Assembly: GCA_945898015.1 (NCBI GenBank)
Contig: CAMDGM010000001.1
Coordinates: 99,534 to 163,533 of the forward strand
DNA length: 64,000 nucleotides
Direction of reading: 5' to 3'
From: PVC group bacterium
Lineage (GTDB): Bacteria; Verrucomicrobiota; Kiritimatiellia; CAIKKV01
The number at the start of each line of letters is the position of its first letter. Within the stretch, counting starts at the first letter, position 1. The translations under genes were made by a program, and so were the position numbers. Shown here piece after piece: positions 8,673 to 18,323 of the stretch. The notes under the pieces are model-generated. The model saw nothing but the letters and a program-made list of their open reading frames with translations. It searched no databases and was not told the DNA's origin.

Positions 8673-8718
8673 CCCCTCGGAGAGACTCCCTGTCCCGCCT
8701 GGACGGGGCGCGCCTTCA

Positions 8719-9483
8719 TCACGGCCGCAGTTCGGTTATTTGCCGTGACAATCGGGCCACACAACCCGTTTCGACCCAATTACGGAGCGGATCGTCCGCC
8801 CGCATGGATAGAGCCACTTTTGTCCAGGCGTCTTTCGCTTCATCCAGTCGGAGCGATTCCTCCAAGCGTCGGGGGCCCTCAAATAACCGGGCATACCGCT
8901 GGCATTCCCGCTCCATGGCGGAAACGCCCTCATTCTGCCGCTCTCGCTGGCGAGTTTCCTGAAGCAGCCGAATCGCATCTTCCAGCTCTCCGCTGCATCG
9001 GGCTTCCCACGCCCGCTCCACACTTCGCCCGACCGTTTCCGGCATGCGTCCGCCATTCCTATTGCTCCAGGCCACCGTTCCCGCCGCAACCACCAGCAAC
9101 AACACGCCCACGCAGGCCCAGCGCCGCCAAACAGGCAACAACTTCAACCCGACACCCCGGCCAACCCCCGGCTTGCGGAATACAAGCGTCGTTCGCCCCA
9201 ACGTCACCGGTTCTCCAAGCGCTAAAGACAAGGCGGCCATACGCTTGCCGCCGATTATCAAGCCAGCCTTGCTGCAATAACCGGGCCAATCTTCCAGCAC
9301 AATCCGCTCCCCCTCCAACCGCCCAACGGCATGACGCCTAGACACGCTAAGGTCATCCATTAGCGCGCAGGCCACGTCGTCCGGTTCGGTCGATCGCCCA
9401 ATCGAAAAACCGGCGCCAGGAACACTAAATGACTTGCCTCGGCCCGGCCCCTTAACCACGTCAATCTGCACCATGACTTCCAT
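8719..9483 (-). CDS. FHA-domain membrane protein at the end of the Tad operon
   Basis: 254 residues. An N-terminal FHA (phosphothreonine-binding) domain spans about residues 20-103, with FSIGRS (26-31) and DLSVSRRHA (44-52) carrying the conserved Arg, Ser and His. One transmembrane helix follows (about 122-140), then a charged helical tail of 110 residues, presumably periplasmic. The start at 9483 follows AAAGGAG by 7 bases; a longer N-terminal extension was rejected because it reads through the tadC end. Known FHA partners in secretion systems signal through Thr phosphorylation; no kinase or phosphatase is seen here. Last gene of the operon, 23 bases after tadC. Confidence 0.8.
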   Translation of the reverse strand: MEVMVQIDVVKGPGRGKSFSVPGAGFSIGRSTEPDDVACALMDDLSVSRRHAVGRLEGERIVLEDWPGYCSKAGLIIGGKRMAALSLALGEPVTLGRTTLVFRKPGVGRGVGLKLLPVWRRWACVGVLLLVVAAGTVAWSNRNGGRMPETVGRSVERAWEARCSGELEDAIRLLQETRQRERQNEGVSAMERECQRYARLFEGPRRLEESLRLDEAKDAWTKVALSMRADDPLRNWVETGCVARLSRQITELRP

Positions 9484-9506
9484 CGGAATGCTCCTTTTGC
9501 TCGTCT

Positions 9507-10385
9507 CTACATTTCTCCAACGCCGGCCAAATAAACCTTCGCCTGACTGACTAACAGCGGAATGAACACCAAACAGGCAAAAGCCGGCACCATAAGCAAT
9601 AACAGGGGCAATAAAATTTTCTGCTGCGCCTGCGCACCCGACCGCTCCGCCTTCTCCATCCGCTCTAGCCTCATTTTTTCCGCCTGGGCGGCTAGCACAT
9701 GCGCCACGCCCGCGCCCAGGTCCAGCCCTTGGCAAAGGATCGCCACAAAACTAGTCATCTCTGCCATCCGAATCCTCCGAGCCATCTCTTGCAAAGAGCC
9801 CGACAAGGAGCGCCCCAAGGCCATATCACGACGCGTCAGCTGAAGCTCTTCCTTCAGAGGGCCTCCCCCGACTTTTTGAAGAATACGATCAATTGCAGAA
9901 CCGAATTCCAGCCCAGCCATGGTACAAAGCGCAAGAAGGTCCACCACATACGGCATGGACCGCCGGATTTTCGCATGGCGTTCCTGAATAGCACCCATAA
10001 CCCACAGGTCAGGGAAGCCCAGCCCCAGCAGGACTAGCACGGCGTGCAACCAAAAACCAAAGGGCATGCCAGCCAAAAACAGGAATGTGGCTAGGACAAA
10101 CCGAAGCGACATATATTCATCAGGCCGAATCACATGCCCAAAACCGGCTGCCGTCAAACTGCCCTGGATCCAGCGCCCCCAGGCAGGAAGCCAGGCAAGT
10201 ATCCGGCGTGAGGCAGGAGCAAACAGAACAAACGCCGGCCGAAGGCCTAAAAAGATCGCAGGCTGTTCAGCCAAACCCTTTCGCTCCTCGGGCTCGGCGG
10301 AGATGGCCGTCATCACGCAAAAGGCGATCGCGCCCGTCGCCACGGTCACGCACAACACCGATAATTCGAAAAACACATTTTGCAT
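9507..10385 (-). CDS. tadC: TadC-like inner-membrane platform protein
   Basis: 292 residues with the T2SSF/GspF-type domain of Tad platforms. Visible: an N-terminal helix, a hydrophobic pair near 110-140, the cytoplasmic helical bundle starting MPYVVDLLALCTMAGLEFG (a hallmark of TadB/TadC), and two C-terminal membrane helices (LLPLLLLMVPAFACLVFIP). With TadB it forms the inner-membrane base on which the TadA ATPase acts. Separated from tadB by 13 bases. Confidence 0.88.
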   Translation of the reverse strand: MQNVFFELSVLCVTVATGAIAFCVMTAISAEPEERKGLAEQPAIFLGLRPAFVLFAPASRRILAWLPAWGRWIQGSLTAAGFGHVIRPDEYMSLRFVLATFLFLAGMPFGFWLHAVLVLLGLGFPDLWVMGAIQERHAKIRRSMPYVVDLLALCTMAGLEFGSAIDRILQKVGGGPLKEELQLTRRDMALGRSLSGSLQEMARRIRMAEMTSFVAILCQGLDLGAGVAHVLAAQAEKMRLERMEKAERSGAQAQQKILLPLLLLMVPAFACLVFIPLLVSQAKVYLAGVGEM

Positions 10386-10398
10386 AGCAATCCTCCTG

Positions 10399-11235
10399 TT
10401 ACACTTTCACCGTTGCCATACTGCGGATCACCAGCAACGCCAGTCCGTTGAATACCGTGCCAACAACCAGCAACCCCTTCCCCCACACCGTTGAAAACAC
10501 ACCCCGAACTCCGGCGGGGTCCAGACATAACCACCCAATCAATAACAGATACGGAAGGGCCGCCAAGGTATACCCCTGAAAACGGGCTTCCGACGTCATC
10601 GTCTGCACGCGATCTTCTACCCGCTCACGTTCGCGGATCATCTTGACCAACCCATCGAGAATGCGGGTCAAATCTCCACCCGTCTGGCGCCCAACCTGGA
10701 CGGCCGTGACAAAAATCCGCACGCTTTCACCCTCCATGCGGGCAACAAGTCGCTCCAGCCCCTCATCTAATGACATGCCTAGATCCCGGTCCCTCACAAC
10801 CCGAGCAAATTCCTGGCTAGCCGGGGCGGGCATCTCCCGCGCCACGATGTCCACCGCCTGGCTCAGGTTAAACCCGGCCCGCAACGAATTAGCCATCATG
10901 AGCAGCACATCCATGAACTGCTGATGAAATCGCCGGCAACGCCAGGATTGATAACCGGAAAGAGCCCAGCCCGGAACCATCAAGCCTGCACCCATAGCCA
11001 GCGTCGCCAGCAGCAGACTGCCCGTGAGTCCATACGCCCCACATCCTGCCAGCGAAGAGACAAGCCCTATTCCCGCCAGAACCACCCGCGTACCCAACGT
11101 CACGCGCTCGCGGCCAAACCCTTCCGCGACCGTCGCCGCCGTTTCGCGCACATATTGCCACGCGGCGGGCACGAGCACCCAGGCGGCGGCAAAAGCCGCG
11201 GACCAAACACCTAAATCCCAAATAGTGAATTTCAT
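10399..11235 (-). CDS. tadB: TadB-like inner-membrane platform protein
   Basis: 278 residues with the T2SSF-type domain. Membrane helices lie at the N-terminus (about 8-24), around 55-90 and at the C-terminus; the central cytoplasmic part has FMDVLLMMANSLRAGFNLSQ and GRQTGGDLTRILDGLVKMIR, typical of TadB. The ATG at 11235 follows GGAGGAAG at good spacing; upstream in-frame codons were not used. Forms the pilus assembly platform with TadC. Confidence 0.9.
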   Translation of the reverse strand: MKFTIWDLGVWSAAFAAAWVLVPAAWQYVRETAATVAEGFGRERVTLGTRVVLAGIGLVSSLAGCGAYGLTGSLLLATLAMGAGLMVPGWALSGYQSWRCRRFHQQFMDVLLMMANSLRAGFNLSQAVDIVAREMPAPASQEFARVVRDRDLGMSLDEGLERLVARMEGESVRIFVTAVQVGRQTGGDLTRILDGLVKMIRERERVEDRVQTMTSEARFQGYTLAALPYLLLIGWLCLDPAGVRGVFSTVWGKGLLVVGTVFNGLALLVIRSMATVKV

Positions 11236-11255
11236 CCGTACTTCCTCCGGTACTG

Positions 11256-12677
11256 TTACAAGCTCGGCCACTCATACGGGGATGGCCAATCGAAGGGAAA
11301 CCATGAAAACAAATCCATGCCTTCCCAATCATCCAAGCCTGTCAAAGCCTTTATCACCTCGGAAAAACAAAGTGGAAACTCGAGCGTATTGGCCCCCACA
11401 CGTGTTTCCGGGAAAGCGCCGCGTGACCCAAGCAAGTTCTGAACACACACCTTTACGTCCGTTTTCTCGCCTCCGCTGTTCGGGGCTCGAATAAGCCGAC
11501 TAAGAAACGCCAACCCTTTGTCCAAACCCTCTTTCATCTTTTCACCTGAAGCCTGAAGGGGTTTCATCACCTGCTCCTCGAACTTTCGGACCGCGTCTTG
11601 TCCCAACTTCCGCACGACGCCAAAACCAGACTCATGGAGCTTACGCAAGGCCTGAACACCTAACTGAGTCAGCGCAGGCAAAGGATTTTCCTGGAACGCT
11701 TTCATCCAGGCCAATAACTGGGTCAAGTCCGTGAAATTCAACTGCTTCATCAATTCTTCTGCATCCATTTCAAACTCCACCGCCATTCCGCCACCAAACC
11801 CAAGCGATGCCCCCAAACTCGCCATAAAGGAAACCTTGCCGTTCCATCCAAGCGTTGCCACCGCCTTGCCTTCGGCAAGGGCGCCCGCATACCCCGAAGC
11901 AATGAGATTCACATTTGTTTTCACCCCAAACATATGAGCTTCAAAGTTTAACTTGGCTTCGCCCTTCACATAAATGCCGGCTGACCCTTCAGCAGCAAAC
12001 GTAATCCCCTTTTCATCCACATACGCCCCGAAACGGCCCTTGGCAATCGCCGATGCTTCGAGTCGGAGGCTCCCTTTCAGACCTCCTCCCATGGCCTTAT
12101 CCCCGAAGTCCAACTTGGGCGTTGATGCTTTCAATTCCGTTTCCAGCCCAATCTGCCCCTTTGCCTCAAGCCCATTGTCGCCCCAATTAACAACCCCATC
12201 CGCTCCCGCGCGGGCGTTCACCGTTGCCGTACCAAGGCTCCCCTTTATTGTTTTGCGATACTCAGGGCCAATCTCCCCTTCCCAGAGCGCTTCGCCATTC
12301 ACCAACTTCGTTGCACCCAAAACCCGGCTTGAAGGCGTATTTCCCGTCTTAATCTCGGCCATCTTCTTCTTGTCAACCGCCCACCCCGCTTCGCCGTTCC
12401 ACGTGGTTTCGTCCAATTCGTCATGCCAGTCCGAAACACGAGTTTTTGTTTGTACTCCGGTCTTCAGCGTCTCCCACCGGCCATTCCCTTGGACGGCACG
12501 GGTTTGGGTCTCGTGAATTTCGGTTTTCACCCGGACAGACGGCTCGGTTTGACGTACGGTCGTCTTGTCAACGACACGTGTGTTAACTTGAGGTGCGGCG
12601 TCCACGCTCAGCCCGAACATAACCGCCATGATTCCGATCCAGCGCCAACTGTTTAAATACGTTGGTGAGTGCGTCAT
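11256..12677 (-). CDS. exported Ala/Gly-rich protein of unknown function inside the Tad operon
   Basis: 473 residues with a signal-peptide-like N-terminus (WRWIGIMAVMFGLSVDAA). Three parts: a Thr/Val/Lys-rich region (30-110); a central Ala/Gly-rich beta-strand region (about 125-300) with recurring units such as GSLRLEASAIAKGRFGAY, GSAGIYVKGEAKLNFEAH and GKVSFMASLGASLGFGGG; and a helical part (300-400) followed by a tail with five tryptophans among alternating Pro/Phe (FSWFPFDWPSPYEWPSL). The Gly/Ala-rich part recalls carrier regions of contact-dependent or polymorphic toxins, but no toxin domain is apparent. AAGGAG precedes the ATG. It sits between tadD-like and tadB genes, so it is probably a pilus, adhesin or anchoring component, or a secreted substrate. 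Not recognised as any standard Tad subunit. Confidence 0.7.
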   Translation of the reverse strand: MTHSPTYLNSWRWIGIMAVMFGLSVDAAPQVNTRVVDKTTVRQTEPSVRVKTEIHETQTRAVQGNGRWETLKTGVQTKTRVSDWHDELDETTWNGEAGWAVDKKKMAEIKTGNTPSSRVLGATKLVNGEALWEGEIGPEYRKTIKGSLGTATVNARAGADGVVNWGDNGLEAKGQIGLETELKASTPKLDFGDKAMGGGLKGSLRLEASAIAKGRFGAYVDEKGITFAAEGSAGIYVKGEAKLNFEAHMFGVKTNVNLIASGYAGALAEGKAVATLGWNGKVSFMASLGASLGFGGGMAVEFEMDAEELMKQLNFTDLTQLLAWMKAFQENPLPALTQLGVQALRKLHESGFGVVRKLGQDAVRKFEEQVMKPLQASGEKMKEGLDKGLAFLSRLIRAPNSGGEKTDVKVCVQNLLGSRGAFPETRVGANTLEFPLCFSEVIKALTGLDDWEGMDLFSWFPFDWPSPYEWPSL

Positions 12678-12701
12678 AATTGAAACTCCTTTTCTCCGGT
12701 G

Positions 12702-14042
12702 TTATTGCTTGCCGTTCCATCCGGGATCTTTCCCCTGTCCAATAAGAATGAGGTCATCCATAAACTTGACAGCTTGAGCGGCCAAGCTGCTGTGGCCATC
12801 CGCCACGGTCGCCATCAGGTGAATTCCCCGATCATAGTCAGCCTGGCTTAACACCAAAAACCGGCCGAGGTTGTATTGTGCATCTGGAAAATAGGGATCG
12901 GCGGCCAGCGCCTTGGAAAAGGCATCCAGCGCCCCGTCCGCGTCCCCACGATGAACGGCGATTACCCCTAAATCATTCCACGCCCGGGCATACCCTGGTT
13001 TCAATTCAACACAATGACGGAACGCGGATTCGGCACGAACAACATCTCCTGTCTTGTCGTAACACAAGCCGAGGACATACCAGTTTTCAGCAACACCAGG
13101 GAATCGGACGGTGCTGGACTCCGCTTGGGCCGTGGCCTCCGACACTCGCCCCTGTTCAATCAGGACAGAGGCAAGATCATTGCAAACCGCCGGATCAGCG
13201 GGATAACGCTTAGCCAACGCTTTCAAAATATCCTCGGCCTCATGCCACCGGCCTCGTCGTCCCTCAAGTCGCGCCATCTGCAGTTGGGCCTCCGGAAAAT
13301 CAGGATTTTCGCTCAACATCTCCTGCAGCACTTTTTCGGCCTGATCCAGAACCCCCTCCCGAACATAGTGGGTTGCGAGCATGAGCTTGTTTCCGGGCGT
13401 ATTCCCGGAAACCTCAATTAACGCCTTCCAAACGCTTTCCTGCTTCTCCGGCATGCCGGCTTGATCATACAAACGTGCCAGCAAAAACAGCGTCTCGGGA
13501 TCGCCCGAATTCAATTTCAGGCTGACAATCAGGTATTCCGCCGCCAGTCTTAACTCGCCCACCTCCAGAAGCAACCGGGCCAGGTTGTTTAGCGGCATGG
13601 CAAGCAAAGGATTTTCCCGGACAGCCCTCTCAAAAGACTTCTGTGCTTCAGGAATTCGCCCCTGCTTGAGCAAGACCGCCCCGAGATTATTCCACCCCAG
13701 CGCGTTTTCAGAATCCCAGTCCACGGCCTGACGATAATAGAACTCCGCTCGCCCAAGGTTATTCCGCATCAAGTACAAATTGCCGGCGTTATTGGCAGCG
13801 CCGCTGAATATTCGGCGATCATCCAGTATCGCGTTAGTCCTCGCGCCTGCCAACACCTTCTGGAATGACGACAGCGCCTCTTCCAGATTGCCCGCCTCCT
13901 GCAATGAAACCGCTTGATTATACGCCTCTGCTGCCCTCATGCTTTTCTCCGGTGCCGCCCCATTTTTGTTTTCATTTTCTACCTGTGCCTGACAGGCTCC
14001 CAAAACCGCCGCCCAAACTCCGATCCACATCATCCTCTTCAT
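12702..14042 (-). CDS. tadD: TPR lipoprotein, TadD-like
   Basis: 446 residues. A lipobox LGAC (around Cys17) after a short hydrophobic stretch suggests a lipoprotein, as for TadD pilotins that help secretin assembly. The rest is made of tetratricopeptide repeats, with clear units such as ALGWNNLGAVLLKQGRIPEA, AENWYVLGLCYDKTGDVVRA and ARAWNDLGVIAVHRGDADGA; about ten repeats, roughly double the usual TadD. Start at 14042 follows AAAGGAGGAAG. Located directly downstream of tadA. Confidence 0.75.
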   Translation of the reverse strand: MKRMMWIGVWAAVLGACQAQVENENKNGAAPEKSMRAAEAYNQAVSLQEAGNLEEALSSFQKVLAGARTNAILDDRRIFSGAANNAGNLYLMRNNLGRAEFYYRQAVDWDSENALGWNNLGAVLLKQGRIPEAQKSFERAVRENPLLAMPLNNLARLLLEVGELRLAAEYLIVSLKLNSGDPETLFLLARLYDQAGMPEKQESVWKALIEVSGNTPGNKLMLATHYVREGVLDQAEKVLQEMLSENPDFPEAQLQMARLEGRRGRWHEAEDILKALAKRYPADPAVCNDLASVLIEQGRVSEATAQAESSTVRFPGVAENWYVLGLCYDKTGDVVRAESAFRHCVELKPGYARAWNDLGVIAVHRGDADGALDAFSKALAADPYFPDAQYNLGRFLVLSQADYDRGIHLMATVADGHSSLAAQAVKFMDDLILIGQGKDPGWNGKQ

Positions 14043-14114
14043 GCTTCCTCCTTTTTTCCGGTCGTCTTCAAACGGGTTCGGTCGCACCCGCGGCCAATAC
14101 CCAAGCCAGACTGG

Positions 14115-15569
14115 TTATCCCACCTGTCCCCGTGTTGGCTCATCATTTTCACCCCGATGCACGACCGGGGCCATGCCGGATGAAACGCCTTCCCGAAACA
14201 TACTTTCATCGACATCAAAGCCGACCGCGCGCAAACGATCAGCAAAAGTCGGCACATGCCCGGTCGCGCGAAAGACACCCGTCACCCTTCCATGGGCCGC
14301 CACGCCCGTCTGCTCATAAACAAAAATGTCCCGAATGCTAATTTCGCCATCGTCGATTCCCAGCACTTCGGAAATCCGCTCGATTTTGCGGGACCCATCG
14401 CTAAGCCGAGCGATCTGCACAACCAATTGAACGGCTGAGGCGATGTTTCTCCGGATCACAACCACCGGCATCTCCACCGCCATCATCACCAACCCCTCCA
14501 GGCGTGCCAACATGTCCCGAGGTGAATTCGCGTGCAAGGTTGTCATCGACCCTTCATGCCCCGTATTCATGGCTTGAAGCATGTCAAACGCTTCTGACCC
14601 TCGGCATTCGCCAACGATAATTCGATCCGGCCGCATTCGGAGGGCGTTTCGCACCAAATCGCGGATAGTCACTTCGCCCCGCCCTTCCACATTCGCGCGA
14701 CGCGCTTCGAGCCGGACCAAATTAAGGTGCGTCAATCGAAGTTCTGCCGAGTCTTCAATCGTGATCACACGCTCATTGCCTGAAACCGACTGGGAAAGCA
14801 CATTCAATAGCGTTGTCTTCCCCGTTCCGGTGCCCCCTGAAACAATCACATTTCGTCTTCCGCGGACGCATAGGTCCAAAAATCTCATCATGCCAGACGT
14901 ACAGGAACCGCCCGAAACCAGCTCCGAAGAGCCCATTCCCCGATGGGCGAATTTGCGAATCGTGATAGTCGGCCCGTCCACCGCCAGGGGCGGCAAAATA
15001 ATATGAACTCGCGATCCATCACGTTCCAATCGGGCATCCACATACGGCATGCTCTCGTCCACCCGCCGGCCGATCGGCGCGACAATGCGATCAATGATGC
15101 TGGCCAGTTGTTTTGACGTGCCAAAACGTCGATCGGTTAATTCCATCCGTCCATGTCGGGCCACAAAGATGCGCTCGGGCCCATTGACCATGATCTCTTC
15201 CACACTGTCATCTTTCAGCAGATCCTCCAGCGGACCCAGCTCCAGCGCTTCATCAAGCACTTCCTTGACCAGCATTTCTCGCTCGTGAGATGACAATGCC
15301 TCGTTAAGCCGGTCCAGTTCGAAACGGATGATGTCCTCTGTGCGACTGCGCAAGGCCACCATTCGCATGCCTCCTTCCAGCACATCCAAGTTCATCCGTC
15401 GTAATTCCTCGTTTTCTTGGACCCGCACCAATAGTCGCGCCTTGATTTCCCGGAACCGATTTTTCCGGGTCTTCTCGCGCTCCTCAATCACCTCGATCAC
15501 CGAGGGTCGCGCCGCACTCCGTATACGCCCCCCGTCCGCCCGCATGATGTCCTGCATGTCTTTCATCAT
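14115..15569 (-). CDS. tadA: TadA/CpaF secretion ATPase
   Basis: 484 residues. Hexameric ATPase that powers Flp pilus assembly. Domains: N-terminal helical domain (to about 130), EEIMVNGPERIFVARHG strand region, then the RecA-like core with Walker A SGGTGTGKTT (244-253), Asp/Glu box region VITIEDSAELRL, Walker B DRIIVGECRGSEA and the His box MTTLHANSPRDML. All residues needed for ATP hydrolysis appear present. Starts at ATGATG after AAAAGGAG, overlapping the secretin stop by 4 bases. Confidence 0.95.
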   Translation of the reverse strand: MMKDMQDIMRADGGRIRSAARPSVIEVIEEREKTRKNRFREIKARLLVRVQENEELRRMNLDVLEGGMRMVALRSRTEDIIRFELDRLNEALSSHEREMLVKEVLDEALELGPLEDLLKDDSVEEIMVNGPERIFVARHGRMELTDRRFGTSKQLASIIDRIVAPIGRRVDESMPYVDARLERDGSRVHIILPPLAVDGPTITIRKFAHRGMGSSELVSGGSCTSGMMRFLDLCVRGRRNVIVSGGTGTGKTTLLNVLSQSVSGNERVITIEDSAELRLTHLNLVRLEARRANVEGRGEVTIRDLVRNALRMRPDRIIVGECRGSEAFDMLQAMNTGHEGSMTTLHANSPRDMLARLEGLVMMAVEMPVVVIRRNIASAVQLVVQIARLSDGSRKIERISEVLGIDDGEISIRDIFVYEQTGVAAHGRVTGVFRATGHVPTFADRLRAVGFDVDESMFREGVSSGMAPVVHRGENDEPTRGQVG

Positions 15570-17071
15570 TCTTTCTCCTTTTTATTGGCGGCACGGATCT
15601 CGCCCGCCGACTGCTTCGCCTTGTCTCTCGCCCCATTACGTAATGACTCCTCCTCGGGACATCCCGGCACAACTCGCCGGGGTGTAATCAAAATAACCAG
15701 CTCGCTTTGTTTCTTTTGGTATTTCACCGACTTGAACAGCTCGCCCAGCACAGGGATGTCGCCTAACCCGGGAATTTTGGAAATGTCTTCTGTTGCCGTA
15801 TGCCCGATTAGAGCCCCAAGGCTAAGTGTCTGTCCCTGTTGAACGTTCACCGAAGTACGCACATACCGCTTCAGAATGGAAGGATACGAAGCGATAATCG
15901 GGCCTAAATTGCTGAACTCAATGCCAACCTTGGTCTCCACATTTCCATGCCGGTCGAGACGAGGTTCAAGATCCATGCCGATTCCGTACTCCACCTCCTC
16001 CACCGCCACGTCCTGGCTACCAGGACCAATGGCCACAATGTGGAATGATCCTCCCGCGAAAAACCGCCCCTTGCCGCCGTCCTCGCATACCAGATTCTGC
16101 GTATAGAGCAAACGGGCCTCTCCCGATTGGAAGTGCGGAACGAGCATTTCAAAAAGCTTGGTCGTCGCCAATGACACGGACGAAACCGCATCGGCCCCTC
16201 CCGCGCCGGCTGCCCATCCGGCCTGAACACCCAGCGTCTGAACGCCACCCCAATCCACGCCCATCTCACGCATGGTGTCGAGCGTGATCTCGACAAGCTG
16301 GCATTCGAGCAAAAGCAACGGCTTTTCCAGCACGACATCCTGCGGCAGCTCCGCGCCTTTCCACGGCTTGACTGCCAAAAAACTCCGAATCTGGGGATAA
16401 AGAGAGCGGGCGGTCGATTCAATGAAGGCCCGTTCCGCCTCACTAAATACAAGGCCCTGGAGAAACAGCTCCCGGCCGGAAAACGAAAGATCCACGTTCC
16501 CATTTCCTATACGAGCCCGGACCTCCGACAAAATGACAGGCCCAAACCCCGGGTCGAATTCCGTCAGATCAACTAGGCCGTCACCCAACATCGCACGCGC
16601 TTGAGCCACGCGATCGTACTCCAGGCGAGTGGTAATCCTTCCGGTTACGCGAACTTTCCCCAGCCCGTCGACCAACGCGATCCCAAACGCGGGCAATGCT
16701 TTCCCTTCCGAATCCACAAGCAATGCCCGGACCACCGCATCAAGCGGTCCGGCACCCAGCCCCCGGGACACAAAGATCTCGACTTGATCCCGCTCGATTT
16801 CATCTTCATCAAACACATACAGCGTCGTCCTCCCTTCCTGAAGCGGGGTCATGATCAAAGAGCCCGTGACAATTTCAACCCCCACCACACGATCGCCCGC
16901 AGCGGCAAGCTCTGCCCGACCCACCACATAGTCCACTGGAAACGCCTGCGGCTTTCCCGCTTTCACGTCAAGATTAACGCGATGCAAAGCGCCCATACTT
17001 TCCGCCGTGGCAAACAGAGTCAACGCCAGGCCCAACATCAGTCTCGCTCCCTGCCTATTATTGCGGTTCAT
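15566..17071 (-). CDS. cpaC: RcpA/CpaC-type secretin
   Basis: 501 residues, the outer-membrane channel of the Tad machine. Signal peptide (MLGLALTLFATAESMGA). The N-terminal part matches the CpaC N-domain (VVGVEIVTGSLIMTPLQEGRTTLYVF), followed by ring-building domains and the secretin core ending IPGLGDIPVLGELFKS...SELVILITPRRV, the family signature. The start at 17071 follows AAGGAG. Downstream ATGA overlap with tadA and 20 bases after cpaB. Confidence 0.93.
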   Translation of the reverse strand: MNRNNRQGARLMLGLALTLFATAESMGALHRVNLDVKAGKPQAFPVDYVVGRAELAAAGDRVVGVEIVTGSLIMTPLQEGRTTLYVFDEDEIERDQVEIFVSRGLGAGPLDAVVRALLVDSEGKALPAFGIALVDGLGKVRVTGRITTRLEYDRVAQARAMLGDGLVDLTEFDPGFGPVILSEVRARIGNGNVDLSFSGRELFLQGLVFSEAERAFIESTARSLYPQIRSFLAVKPWKGAELPQDVVLEKPLLLLECQLVEITLDTMREMGVDWGGVQTLGVQAGWAAGAGGADAVSSVSLATTKLFEMLVPHFQSGEARLLYTQNLVCEDGGKGRFFAGGSFHIVAIGPGSQDVAVEEVEYGIGMDLEPRLDRHGNVETKVGIEFSNLGPIIASYPSILKRYVRTSVNVQQGQTLSLGALIGHTATEDISKIPGLGDIPVLGELFKSVKYQKKQSELVILITPRRVVPGCPEEESLRNGARDKAKQSAGEIRAANKKEKE

Positions 17072-17091
17072 GATCCACTCCTTGCACAAGG

Positions 17092-17943
17092 TTAAAGAGG
17101 GCCAAGCTCGTCCAGTGATTGACGAGTCGACGTTCGAATTTTGACCGGCACACGAGCGCCAAACACTTCATCGCCCTTGAGCGAAGACAGCCGTTCCGAC
17201 GGGGACTGAAATACCTCGACCTTTTCATTCCGCCGATTTCTCAGCACGCAGCGCAAATACGCCATCTGGGACGCCAAGCTAAGCCGCCACGCTTCCGCCG
17301 AGTTTACTTGCACCGTTACGTGGACCACCATCGGCACCGTCATTCCGGGACGGGAAAGCCCAGCGCCGACATCAGGCGCCGCTTCCGCGCCAACCGCCCG
17401 CTCCCCCATGCGCTGGTCCACGGCCAGAACACTGACCGCCTGCGCCAGCACGACGGCGTGACTGCGGGTTATTTCGGCAGAACTCCCAGCCGATTCAAAA
17501 ACGCCAATGATATCCACGCGATCATGCGGTTGCAGCAAGCCTGCCAGCCCTCCTTCTCCATCGAATTTAAGGGTCATCGCACGCTGTCCCTCACCCTCCG
17601 CCACGCGGAGCGAAAGCATGCCCGCCCCATCCTGAGCGAGCTTGGTAACCAGAATTTGCTCACCTTTGCGAATCGGCACCTGAACCATCCCGCCCGCCGC
17701 AATCCACTCTGAATTGGTGAAGGCGCCGGGCTGCACAAAAGCCGCAGGCGTCTCTGTCAACACGACATCTCGTTCTTCAAGGAGGTGCCCGGCCAACATA
17801 TCTTTCGCAGCCACCCAAACGGCCGTGCGCACGCCAAACTCAGCGGTGATCTCGGCTGTTTTGCGGGCTACGTGAACCCGATAAAAGACCCAGGCCAACA
17901 AACTCAATCCCACCGCCACCCATACTGTCATTTTCCTGTTCAC
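17092..17943 (-). CDS. cpaB: CpaB/RcpC Flp pilus assembly protein
   Basis: 283 residues. One N-terminal membrane helix (about 5-22), then an SAF domain (WVAAKDMLAGHLLEERDVVL through GEQILVTKLA, roughly 43-105) and the RcpC-type second domain (RAMTLKFDGEGGLAGLLQPHD with HDRVDIIGVF). Periplasmic partner of the secretin. The late part (KIRTSTRQSLDELGPL) is variable. Lies between the pseudopilin genes and the secretin gene. Confidence 0.9.
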   Translation of the reverse strand: MNRKMTVWVAVGLSLLAWVFYRVHVARKTAEITAEFGVRTAVWVAAKDMLAGHLLEERDVVLTETPAAFVQPGAFTNSEWIAAGGMVQVPIRKGEQILVTKLAQDGAGMLSLRVAEGEGQRAMTLKFDGEGGLAGLLQPHDRVDIIGVFESAGSSAEITRSHAVVLAQAVSVLAVDQRMGERAVGAEAAPDVGAGLSRPGMTVPMVVHVTVQVNSAEAWRLSLASQMAYLRCVLRNRRNEKVEVFQSPSERLSSLKGDEVFGARVPVKIRTSTRQSLDELGPL

Positions 17944-17963
17944 GTCTTGACTCCTGTTAGTAG

Positions 17964-18323
17964 TTAATCACCCGATTCGCCATGCCCCGTTCCGGTCGCA
18001 ATCCAGTACCGCCTCTTCAGTGTTGCGGAACAGGCCCGCCCGCCAGACAGCAAAGCGACGACTTTCGGTCGCATCGCCACAGACACACGGCTCTCCACCG
18101 GCAAATAACGGAAAGACGGATCGGCATTGCCAACAACAGCGGCAACCAGGCAAGACTGCTGAACTCCAAACTGGAGACGTCGAGCAGCCAAATCGAGCCG
18201 AGCCAACTCCGACAGTGCCAAAAGGAAAGGAATCAAAATCGCGACACTTACCGCCAGCATCTCAACCGTGACCACGCCATACCGCAAACGCCACCCAATA
18301 TGGTTCCTTTTCTCTTTCACCAC
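17964..18323 (-). CDS. TadE-type pseudopilin (minor), second copy
   Basis: 119 residues. A 16-residue basic leader ends in Gly, followed by VVTVEMLAVSVAILIPFLLA, a hydrophobic helix with Glu at +5, so a prepilin-peptidase site G/VVTVE is likely. The mature part is short (about 100 residues) with two cysteines. Overlaps the TadG-like gene stop by 7 bases. Expected role: minor pilin that primes or anchors the Flp pilus. Confidence 0.75.
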   Translation of the reverse strand: MVKEKRNHIGWRLRYGVVTVEMLAVSVAILIPFLLALSELARLDLAARRLQFGVQQSCLVAAVVGNADPSFRYLPVESRVSVAMRPKVVALLSGGRACSATLKRRYWIATGTGHGESGD

